Shown here piece after piece: positions 1-6,432 of a stretch of 49,226 bases of DNA. A model generated the notes under the pieces. It was not told the DNA's origin and searched no databases. It saw only the letters and a list, made by a program, of their open reading frames with translations. The position numbers were made by a program, and so were the translations under genes. Numbering within the stretch: the first letter of the stretch is position 1; the number at the start of each line of letters is the position of its first letter. Source of the DNA: an uncultured Bacteroidales bacterium (GTDB taxonomy: Bacteria; Bacteroidota; Bacteroidia; Bacteroidales; Paludibacteraceae); the NCBI GenBank assembly GCA_934725535.1, contig CAKVBV010000009.1, positions 1 through 49,226 of the forward strand, in the 5' to 3' direction.

Positions 1-2
1 TT

Positions 3-392
3 GGGGATATTTGGTTTTGACAGCAGGTAGAGCAGGTATGTAAGCACGCCGAGCACGAACACCGCTCGTACACAGGGTTCAAACAGTTTAACTGGCAACA
101 ACAATGTAGCTCTCGCTGCTTGATCGAAGTATAGTAGATCGGCTTAGTTTCGGCACAAGGTGCTGAACCGAGACATCGCTCCCAGCCCCCGCCTATGAGG
201 CTCAAAGGATATAGCGGTGCGGAAATATCAAGGCTGGCTCTTGCGGGCTGCGACGCAAGGGTGAGACATAGCAGATAAGGCGATGATTGGTGGCTTGGGT
301 CTTGTCATCGCACGAAAACCAAGGCCAAGATAAGCGTGTAGAAAGCATATTGGTTCCTTGTTTGGACGCGGGTTCGAATCCCGCTATCTCCA
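3..392 (+). ncRNA. ssrA: tmRNA (transfer-messenger RNA)
   Basis: This RNA rescues stalled ribosomes: it acts first as a tRNA, then as a short mRNA that adds a degradation tag. The 5' end (GGGGATA, 3-9) pairs with the 3' end (TATCTCC, 385-391), leaving A392 as discriminator. The 3' part carries a T-arm, GCGGGTTCGAATCCCGC (368-384). No CCA is encoded, so it would be added after transcription. The tag reading frame runs from GGC at 94 to TGA at 121-123 and reads GNNNVALAA. The ALAA end and the overall form match one-piece Bacteroidota tmRNAs. An intrinsic terminator follows at 424-461. The promoter lies left of the window. Confidence 0.95.
94..123 (+). other. tmRNA tag peptide reading frame
   Basis: The codons GGC AAC AAC AAT GTA GCT CTC GCT GCT TGA encode GNNNVALAA and a stop. 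Related Bacteroidales tags I recall have the form GExxYALAA, so Asn replaces Glu and Val replaces Tyr, while the protease-recognised ALAA end is kept. The exact resume codon is inferred from the family, not shown by the sequence. Confidence 0.75.
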
Positions 393-408
393 CAAATAAG
401 GCTGTCCC

Positions 409-2205
409 CTATAGCCTTATGCGCAAAAGTGCATGCACATCCGTGCGTGTGCTTTTTTTATCGTGAGCAGTAGCCCACCGGCTGCCATAGACCGTCTCGG
501 ACAGACGCAGATAGACAGCCACAACCTCATTGATACGATAGCGCGCATTGAGGTAGAAACGTCCGCCAACTCCGTAAACATTCGGAAAAGAATAGGCATA
601 CAGCACATCATTCTCATAGGCATAGATACGGTTGTACCACAGGCGTGCGTCAAAGGCTTGCAGACGCACCTGAAACACGACAGGGACACGCTGGAGACGA
701 TATTCCACATCCTGAAACACCGAAAAGCCATGTCCTATGCCATGCTGCGGGTCTATGGCATCGGTGTCCCCTATATACGTATCTGCACGGACGATATTGG
801 CATCCAACCGGCTACGGAAACGCCATTGGAGCAACGCGCAGGTGAATTGGTAGCGGAAAGTGTATGTATCTCTACCCGTCTGCCTGCGTGCCCTGAGACG
901 CCAGTTCATGCCATAGGTGTCCGTTGGCAGGAAATCCGCCTGCAACAGCGCATCATATCCGTTGCGGAAGCCATCGGCATAGGCCGACAGCCGCCAATGA
1001 CGCAGTCTGTCTATTTCTGCCCCCACATAGAACCCGCTCTCATCGTTCAAACGGGTATGCTCGGACAGGGAATAGGCATACGGGTTGTTGTAGTGCGGAG
1101 AATAATACCGATATATCGCCAACAGCCCTATACCCGACAGAGGTACGAAGCGTGCACCGGCAATAGTTCCCCAGCCCCATGGCGTGCCTTGCGCAGCCGC
1201 CACTTCGCCCCATATATCCGCACGTCCGAAATTGTAGCGGGCATTGAGTCCCACCACTGCTTGGGAGGCTTGAGAGGTATCGGAATAGAGGTTCCCGATG
1301 GCGGTTATTCCCACTTTCAGTTGCCGCCATCGCCCTGTAACATTGGTTCCCAACAGGTGGTGCCATACGCTGTCCTGCTGCCGCTGTAGCGAATAAAACG
1401 CCGATACATCCGCCCACTGCACACGTGCTGTCGCGCCCACACCGTGAAAAGCCTGATAATCCGTGCTCACCGATGTGTATTTGCGCAGCCCCTCTTGTTG
1501 CGTGGAGGTATTGCGGATATAACTGCTCTTGCCGAACCGGAACGGCGAACCTACGACTAATCCTTGCCCGAAAGCGGCTTGGTAATCGCCTGCCACGACA
1601 GTGGTGAAATGCCCTATATCACGCAGTTGGACAAAGCCTCCATACTGCATATTGCGCAGGGATGTACCAGTCGGACGGCACATAGTCAGTCCCATTTGCA
1701 CGCGGTTGTGATAGCAGAAGCGATAGCGCAACTTGGCATAGAAGGGGTCAGGCGAAAGTGCCTCACAATTACGCGCATCGCTGCGGAGGGTCAGTTCGTG
1801 GCGGGCATAGCGAAACACCTCGCGGAAATACATCTTATCGTCTTTTTCCGCCGCACCCACCACCACAAAAGGCAAGAGGTTACGAATATCATAATCCCGC
1901 AGTTCGGGTATCAGTTGCAGTTCATGCACCGACTGAAAGGGGTGTCGGTACTGATACATCAAGATGGCATCTATCTGCTCGTCACTCAGGAAACAGAGTC
2001 GTTGCAGTTCCTCGGCGGAAGTATGGTTGAGGTTGATAGGGTTAGCGACTATCTCCATCAACTGCTCCTGCACATCTTCCATCGGCGCATCGCCATACTC
2101 GGATAACTGCTCGTGAATATCGGTCAGAATATCCTCGATGGTTATCGTCTGCGCCAAGGCACAGCAGCCTGCAAGACAGCACAATATGATCACTATCTGA
2201 CGCAT
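409..2205 (-). CDS. Helix-hairpin-helix (ComEA-type) secreted/envelope protein
   Basis: The predicted protein has 598 aa. It begins with a signal peptide (MRQIVIILCCLAGCCALAQ), followed at about residues 55-125 by tandem helix-hairpin-helix motifs of ComEA type (NPINLNHTSAEELQRL, then FQSVHELQLIPEL). The remaining 470 or so residues are rich in aromatic residues and alternating strands, like an outer-membrane beta barrel. Bacteroidota have a family of exported HHH proteins with this architecture. Their function is not established, and DNA binding should not be assumed. ATG at 2205 gives the cleanest signal peptide; ATG 2211 is two codons upstream. The start overlaps the end of the PorQ-like gene by 13 bp, so the two are an operon. 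The 3' end contains the terminator of the convergent tmRNA. Confidence 0.75.
   Translation of the reverse strand: MRQIVIILCCLAGCCALAQTITIEDILTDIHEQLSEYGDAPMEDVQEQLMEIVANPINLNHTSAEELQRLCFLSDEQIDAILMYQYRHPFQSVHELQLIPELRDYDIRNLLPFVVVGAAEKDDKMYFREVFRYARHELTLRSDARNCEALSPDPFYAKLRYRFCYHNRVQMGLTMCRPTGTSLRNMQYGGFVQLRDIGHFTTVVAGDYQAAFGQGLVVGSPFRFGKSSYIRNTSTQQEGLRKYTSVSTDYQAFHGVGATARVQWADVSAFYSLQRQQDSVWHHLLGTNVTGRWRQLKVGITAIGNLYSDTSQASQAVVGLNARYNFGRADIWGEVAAAQGTPWGWGTIAGARFVPLSGIGLLAIYRYYSPHYNNPYAYSLSEHTRLNDESGFYVGAEIDRLRHWRLSAYADGFRNGYDALLQADFLPTDTYGMNWRLRARRQTGRDTYTFRYQFTCALLQWRFRSRLDANIVRADTYIGDTDAIDPQHGIGHGFSVFQDVEYRLQRVPVVFQVRLQAFDARLWYNRIYAYENDVLYAYSFPNVYGVGGRFYLNARYRINEVVAVYLRLSETVYGSRWATAHDKKSTRTDVHALLRIRL
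424..461 (+). terminator. Intrinsic terminator of tmRNA, inside the convergent CDS
   Basis: The arms AAGTGCATGCAC and GTGCGTGTGCTT pair over 12 positions (some G-U) around the loop ATCC, and a run of T follows. A smaller hairpin, ATAAGGCT/AGCCTTAT, precedes it. All of it lies within the last codons of the minus-strand gene that ends at 409. Confidence 0.8.
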
Positions 2206-3026
2206 GACCATGTATAACTGACACGCCCCTGGCACGTAACGCCCAATGTGGGGTTCAATTCGAAATGGGCATCAAACCGCAACTTGTCCCACGTGATACC
2301 TATACCCATACACCCCACCAACTGCTGTCTGTAGTACACACCCGCCTTAATCACTAGCAGGTCAATGGCTTGCCACTCCAATGCCGTGGCGACTCGGTAG
2401 GTGGAACGCACGTCGTAATCCGCCTGCACCGCCCAACGCAGATTGTCTATGAAACGGTAGTCCGTTCCCACCGAATAGATGATGGGAAGTACCCTGTTGA
2501 TGCCCTCTTCGATGTGTATCTTCTGCCAAAACGGATTGAAGATGTGCAGCCCCATGGTCAGCCGCGAGGTGATGTCCACCGTAGCACCTGCCTGCGGGAT
2601 AAACGTACCGCGGTACGTGAGTTCGTCGCCGCAATAGACAGTGATATAGTTGCCCTGCAGCCCCAACGAGAACCGCCCGAATGAGCGTGCCAACGTGATA
2701 CCCGCCATCATCTCCTGGTACTTGGAATACCCGAAAAACGAGAAACTCACCCCCACATTCACGTATGGGTTGCTGTATGCCGCCTGCACTGATGCCGTAT
2801 TGAGTGCCGCCAGCATATAGCGGTTTTCGTACTGCGCTGCCACCTGAAAGGTATGGCTATCCTGCACTAACGAGGCAGGGTTGTGAAAAGCCGTCCATGT
2901 ATCCGTGCGGGGTGTCTGGATATCGGCAATGGTGTTGGATGAGGGGAGAGTATATATCGCTTGCCCATACGCTGCTATCGCATAGCAGAAGAGCAAATAA
3001 AACGGTATGTAACAATAGTGTTTCAA
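2193..3026 (-). CDS. PorV/PorQ-like outer-membrane beta-barrel protein, TTG start
   Basis: This is a 277-aa exported protein. The signal peptide begins KHYCYIPFYLL and ends before QAIYTLPSS. The motif WTAFHNPASL and repeated aromatic beta strands (NVGVSFSFFGYSKY, SLGLQGNYITVY) resemble the PorV/PorQ/FadL-like barrels common in Bacteroidota with T9SS. I choose TTG 3026 as start for two reasons. It places the signal peptide at the N-terminus, and a well-formed promoter (3077-3107) lies just upstream of it and inside any longer reading frame beginning at 3200. The gene heads an operon with the HHH protein. A direct secretion-system role is an inference from resemblance only. Confidence 0.65.
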   Translation of the reverse strand: MKHYCYIPFYLLFCYAIAAYGQAIYTLPSSNTIADIQTPRTDTWTAFHNPASLVQDSHTFQVAAQYENRYMLAALNTASVQAAYSNPYVNVGVSFSFFGYSKYQEMMAGITLARSFGRFSLGLQGNYITVYCGDELTYRGTFIPQAGATVDITSRLTMGLHIFNPFWQKIHIEEGINRVLPIIYSVGTDYRFIDNLRWAVQADYDVRSTYRVATALEWQAIDLLVIKAGVYYRQQLVGCMGIGITWDKLRFDAHFELNPTLGVTCQGRVSYTWSCVR

Positions 3027-3076
3027 TATAATGATGTAATATGCAAATGAGATGTATCGCGGTATAAATATCGGCA

Positions 3077-3107
3077 CAAAGATACTGCTTTTCAACGGAA
3101 TATGCAA
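3077..3107 (-). promoter_or_regulatory. Promoter of PorQ-like/HHH operon
   Basis: On the minus strand, -33 TTG (3105-3107) and -7 TATCTTTG (3077-3084) are separated by 20 bp. Transcription would start near 3070, about 45 nt before the TTG start codon. Confidence 0.7.
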
Positions 3108-3250
3108 ATTCCGCCCACAACACCCATAGCAACCGCACCAAATTTGTGCATTATTCCGGGGACACGGATGCCCTGCGGACTGAGCAGAACTTCTTATCAC
3201 TTCGCGCCGTCATTTGCCCTTTGGACGGTTCTAACCATATTCAACACATT

Positions 3251-3388
3251 TTATTGAGCCCCTCCTTTGGAGGGGTTGGGGAGGTCTTCCCTATTTCTTT
3301 TGGGGAGTTGGAGGGGGGTCTTATCGGGTTAAGAGTATGACATTAGTATGTGATTAGTATGTGATTAGTATGATATTAGTATGTGATT
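3251..3388 (+). repeat. Composite intergenic repeat, copy 1
   Basis: The element begins TTATTGAGCCCCTCC and forms a CCCCTCC-TTT-GGAGGGG hairpin. A G-rich stretch with an internal duplication (extra about 36 bp compared with copy 3) and TTATCGGGTTAAG follow. It ends in five 11-bp units of AGTATGTGATT type (3334-3388). The same order of parts, inverted, occurs at 38726-38893 and 48835-48938. It fills most of the gap between the PorQ-like promoter and hipA. Confidence 0.8.
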
Positions 3389-3455
3389 AAGCCTTCGATA
3401 TAGAAGTGATAGCATGATTATACGCAGAAGATATGTCATCCGCTTTCCTCTTATC

Positions 3456-3486
3456 TTGCACACTTGACGGAAAAATACTACCTTTG
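3456..3486 (+). promoter_or_regulatory. Promoter of hipA-like gene
   Basis: TTG (3456-3458), 20 bp, then TACCTTTG (3479-3486). It lies upstream of ATG 3512 and overlaps a potential TTG start at 3464, which argues for the shorter reading frame. Confidence 0.75.
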
Positions 3487-3511
3487 TCCCGCAATTAAAG
3501 ACAATCCGACC

Positions 3512-4834
3512 ATGCAAGAGCAAGTAGAAGTATATCTGGCAAATACGCAGACGCCGCAGCCTGTGGGCACTCTCGGCTACCGGCACCCGTGGGGCAAAGG
3601 GGCGTATCAGTTTAACTTTCACCCTTTTTGGATAGATGCCTATCCGAATATGCGCCTGAGCGGAGACCTGCGGAATACCACGGTTGCCCAGCATAGTATG
3701 AACAATATCTTCGGTTGTTTCAAGGACTGTCTGCCCGGTACGTGGGGGCGCGGGCTGATAGAGACACGCGAGAAGATGCTGGCAGAAGCGGAAGGACGGC
3801 AATACTACCGTCTCAACGAATTCTGCTATCTCCCCTTTGTGGACGACGAGGCGCGCATGGGTGCCTTCCGGTTCCGTATGCCCGGGCAACGGACCTTTGT
3901 GGGTGAGACGACAGACGGCAATACATACCTGCCTCTGCCTGCGTTGGCAGACTACCGCCATCTGCTGGATATATACGAGACACACCCCGAAGAACTGACC
4001 ATTGAAACAATAGACACGCTGATTCGCTATGGGGCTGTCATTGGCGGCAAACGTCCCAAAGCCGTCATCATCGACCCGAACAACAACGTCCGCTATATAG
4101 CCAAACTACCCTCTGCAAAGGACGAATACAATGTGCCGCTATGGGAATACTTCTGCTACCAGGTGGCTTACGCAGCGGGCATCAACCTTGCCTTCTGCCG
4201 ATTGGTGGACACAAAGGGGTATGAGCGGAAGCATGTACTGCTCTCACGGCGTTTCGACCGCGATGACAAGCAGCGGCGCATACACTATATGACCGCCAAC
4301 ACGCTGCTGGACGCGCCAGACAATGCCTCAGCCGAGGCGGGACACGGCTATATGCACCTGATTCGCGCCATAGCAGGCAACAAGACCATGGCAGACCCCA
4401 AGACGGATATACGCGAGATATACCGCCGTGTCGCCTTTTCGATATGCATTGGCAATCACGAGGACAACTACGGCAACTACTCATTTATCCTCACGCCCAA
4501 GGGGTGGAAATTAGCCCCTGCTTATGGTTTTCACCCGAGCCACGAGCCTACGATGCGGCTGCTGGTGACGGAGAAATCCAATGAGGCATCGTTGGAGAAC
4601 CTGCTCAAAGCGGCTACAGTGTATCATATCGGTCCGCAGGAGGCGGCACGTATCGTAGAGGAGGTGCGGCTTGCCGTAGGGCGTTGGCGTTACTCCGCCA
4701 CACGCTGCAAGATAAAAATCAAGGAGCAACCACGCTTCGCCGACCGATTCGACAAGTACGGTCTGCTGCCTGCTCCGCAGGAGACAGCGGGAGAAGGGGA
4801 AGCCTGCACTCGGGAAGAAGGAGAAAACAAATAA
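3512..4834 (+). CDS. hipA: HipA-family Ser/Thr kinase-like protein, probably catalytically impaired
   Basis: The 440-aa length fits HipA toxins, kinases that phosphorylate tRNA synthetases and induce persistence. Family features include the G-loop-like GGKRPKA (about 178-184), the ATP-binding Lys in YIAKLPS (198), SRRFDR and RIHYMTA. In E. coli HipA the catalytic Asp lies in TDGHAKN and the metal-binding Asp in FYD. Here the matching stretches read GNHEDNYGN, with Glu317 where the catalytic Asp is expected, and APAYGFHPS, with Gly339 for the second Asp. This suggests a pseudokinase or a degraded toxin. No HipB-like antitoxin gene lies beside it. ATG 3512 is preferred over TTG 3464, which lies in the promoter. 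A fossil of a second hipA tail follows at 5484-5590. Confidence 0.85.
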   Translation: MQEQVEVYLANTQTPQPVGTLGYRHPWGKGAYQFNFHPFWIDAYPNMRLSGDLRNTTVAQHSMNNIFGCFKDCLPGTWGRGLIETREKMLAEAEGRQYYRLNEFCYLPFVDDEARMGAFRFRMPGQRTFVGETTDGNTYLPLPALADYRHLLDIYETHPEELTIETIDTLIRYGAVIGGKRPKAVIIDPNNNVRYIAKLPSAKDEYNVPLWEYFCYQVAYAAGINLAFCRLVDTKGYERKHVLLSRRFDRDDKQRRIHYMTANTLLDAPDNASAEAGHGYMHLIRAIAGNKTMADPKTDIREIYRRVAFSICIGNHEDNYGNYSFILTPKGWKLAPAYGFHPSHEPTMRLLVTEKSNEASLENLLKAATVYHIGPQEAARIVEEVRLAVGRWRYSATRCKIKIKEQPRFADRFDKYGLLPAPQETAGEGEACTREEGENK

Positions 4835-4860
4835 CGATATTGCTATTATCCCTGTTGTGA

Positions 4861-4892
4861 TTTGCACACACAAAGAAAATGTTGTATCTTTG
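4861..4892 (+). promoter_or_regulatory. Promoter of the ATPase pseudogene
   Basis: TTTG (4861-4864), 20 bp, then TATCTTTG (4885-4892). This well-formed promoter is still present in front of a broken gene. Confidence 0.7.
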
Positions 4893-4938
4893 CGTGTGTA
4901 TTTATTACGAAAAAAATCGCAACGAAAAAAATCGCAGT

Positions 4939-5482
4939 ATGAAGAATCCTTTCAAATTCGGGACCATCGTTGAGGGCGAGTACTTTACGGACCGTGTTAA
5001 TGAGTTGGCTGCAATATGCACAACTTATGGTCTTGCCTAAAATTCCATACGATGATTTCTATACTTATATAATTGAGCGTTTGCAACCGGTAGCAGGAGA
5101 GCACACCTCCACTATCGCTGATAGCATCCTGTCAACTACTCAATGCCATCCGTATTATACGCAACAATTGGCATCGCAAGTATGGGAGATATTGGCATAC
5201 CGTCAGGGAGACTCTAATGTAGTAGAAACAGCCATTGAACAATTGGTTATGACCCATGATTTGGACTACGAGCGTCTGTGGCTGACTTTTAACCGGACTG
5301 ACAAACGTGTATTTCAGAGTCTTTGCCGCAAAGAAAGTCCGTTGGAGAACAGACAACTGCCGACCAGCACTTTGTATAGTTCTGTCAAAAAACTTATGCA
5401 GCAAGGCTACTTGATACGTTCTTCTGTCTATGAGATAGAAGATCCATTCTTTATGCGCTGGATACAAGCGAAACAGTTGTAA
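4939..5482 (+). pseudogene. Remnant of an AAA/archaeal-type ATPase gene with internal deletion
   Basis: The N-terminus MKNPFKFGTIVEGEYF and TDRVNELA (from ATG 4939) matches the start of the single-protein ATPases common as accessory genes in Bacteroidota and archaea. It runs into a stop at 5038-5040. The C-terminal part continues in another frame (about 5036-5482; PKIPYDDFYTYIIERL through DPFFMRWIQAKQL) and keeps the winged-helix end of the family. The Walker A and B core that should lie between is missing, so roughly 150-200 codons have been lost together with the frame. No functional ATPase can be made. It lies between hipA and the fossil hipA tail. Confidence 0.75.
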
Positions 5483-5483
5483 T

Positions 5484-5590
5484 TGAGCAACCACAAACGA
5501 ACAACCGCTTTGCGGGACGAAGTACGGTCTGCCCCCTACTCCGCCGGAGACACCGGCAGAGACCGCCCCTGTATCTCAAGAAGAGTAAGA
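5484..5590 (+). pseudogene. Fossil of a second hipA 3' end
   Basis: The stretch GAGCAACCAC at 5484 and ACGAAGTACGGTCTGCCCCC near 5511 align with the end of the hipA gene (GAGCAACCAC near 4723, AAGTACGGTCTGCTGCC near 4755). Read in frame it gives TKYGLPPTPPETPAETAP then VSQEE and a stop, against DKYGLLPAPQETAGEGEA in the intact gene. About 100 bp remain. It follows the ATPase remnant directly. Confidence 0.65.
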
Positions 5591-5682
5591 AAGCAAATAA
5601 AATACTGCCAAAACTTGCAAGTCTCACTTTTTGGCATTATCTCTGCAACCTAATGAGTAGATAACTGATAGTTTTCACAATT

Positions 5683-5793
5683 ATGACAACTGTAGAAAAA
5701 ACAATAGAAAAGACCAAGAAGGTATCTAAAGGTTGGCTTGAGTCTCTGAAGACGCAAGGCAGCATTACCATCAATGACCCCAAATTGGCATAA
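5683..5793 (+). CDS. Small VapB-type antitoxin-like ORF (36 aa), partner broken
   Basis: ATG 5683 opens a 36-codon frame beginning MTTVEKTIEKTKKVSK and ending SITINDPKLA. Its stop overlaps the ATG of a PIN-domain toxin fragment (TAATG at 5791-5795), the usual layout of a VapB-VapC pair. The length and charged, helical content would fit a small antitoxin or a shortened one. I identify it by position beside the PIN start, not by a clear DNA-binding motif. Confidence 0.4.
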   Translation: MTTVEKTIEKTKKVSKGWLESLKTQGSITINDPKLA

Positions 5794-5834
5794 TGAGGTT
5801 TTTATTGGATACGAATATCGTTATCGAGACTTAA
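5793..5834 (+). pseudogene. Truncated PIN-domain (VapC-type) toxin start
   Basis: The 13 encoded residues MRFLLDTNIVIET match the first strand of VapC PIN ribonucleases, including the first catalytic Asp (LLDTN). A TAA then occurs exactly where the dispersed repeat at 5833-5893 begins. The other 110-120 residues of a VapC are absent downstream, so the toxin was cut by that repeat or by a deletion ending there. Confidence 0.6.
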
Positions 5835-5893
5835 ATGAACGGACGACTACGCCGTATTGTCACAAATTAGACATAAATTCTATGTTCAAGAAT
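5833..5893 (+). repeat. Dispersed repeat, copy A (partner at 49018)
   Basis: From AAATGAACGGACG through CTACGCCGTATT to ATAAATTC this segment matches 49018-49078 at most positions over about 60 bp. It starts at the break point of the PIN toxin gene. Confidence 0.7.
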
Positions 5894-5931
5894 GACATCG
5901 AACCGACATTGAATAACAGGATGTTTTGCGG

Positions 5932-5960
5932 AGCGACCACCTATTAAAGCGGTCGCTTTT
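5932..5960 (+). terminator. Intrinsic terminator
   Basis: AGCGACC (5932-5938) pairs with GGTCGCT (5951-5957), followed by TTTT. It closes the remnant toxin-antitoxin stretch. Confidence 0.6.
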
Positions 5961-6153
5961 CTTATGCAATAAGTTGTGCTGTTATGTTACAAGTAATAAA
6001 AACGACGCGGCGTATGCTCGTATGGGGTTATGATATAGTCGGTTGCAAAAGAAAAGTAACAGAAAGTAACAAAAACTATCGGAAAGTGACAAATCGCACC
6101 AAATCGCGACAGAAAGTGCCGGAAACTACCGGAAACGCTCAATGCCCTCTGAC

Positions 6154-6168
6154 TTTGTAGTACCTTTG
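6154..6168 (+). promoter_or_regulatory. Extended -7 promoter element of the structured RNA
   Basis: TTTGTAGTACCTTTG includes the -7 box TACCTTTG (6161-6168). No TTG lies at the expected -33 distance. The same TTTGTAGTAnnTTTG string occurs before pta, the initiator tRNA and the 1836-aa gene. Confidence 0.55.
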
Positions 6169-6172
6169 CACC

Positions 6173-6380
6173 GTGATTCGAAGTGTCGAATCCGGTAGGC
6201 TGCATACGTAAGCAGCCCGTGGTCTTTGACGTACGAAATACTGCCCGTGGAGGGTAGTGGAGGGAGCAGTGGCTCTCTCGTCGGAGGAAAAGGTGCCTCC
6301 GAGAAATGCCTTGGGGACGTGAAGCGTATGGCAGCAATACAAGAAAAGAGGTTGCCCATACTTATCAGGACAACCTCTTT
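6173..6380 (+). ncRNA. Putative structured RNA with seven consecutive hairpins
   Basis: Seven short stem-loops follow each other almost without spacers: GATTCG/CGAATC (6175-6192), GGCTGC/GCAGCC (6198-6217), ACTGCCC/GGGTAGT (6240-6258), GAGGGAGC/GCTCTCTC (6260-6279), TCGGAGG/CCTCCGA (6281-6302), TGCC/GGCA with an inner ACG/CGT (6307-6333), and AAAGAGGTTG/CAACCTCTTT (6345-6380), which may act as terminator. A TAnnTTTG promoter box ends 5 nt before the region. No convincing protein is encoded. It does not show the conserved core of RNase P RNA or the SRP RNA tip, and I cannot match it to 6S RNA. The function is unknown. Confidence 0.45.
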
Positions 6381-6432
6381 ACGATTGATTTGGGTGTCCA
6401 AAAGAACTACCCCAAAGATATGTATGCTCTGA

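Noticed and set aside
202..393. 63-aa minus-strand reading frame
   Set aside because: It lies within the tmRNA and is an antisense shadow of it.
433..1389. 318-aa plus-strand frame opposite the HHH gene
   Set aside because: No signal peptide or family motif; the minus-strand protein has a clear HHH region, and the plus frame follows its codon pattern.
6173..6380. RNase P RNA, SRP RNA or integron attC array
   Set aside because: The P4 core of RNase P and the GGAA/AGCAG tip of SRP RNA are absent, and the hairpins share no common sequence as attC sites would.
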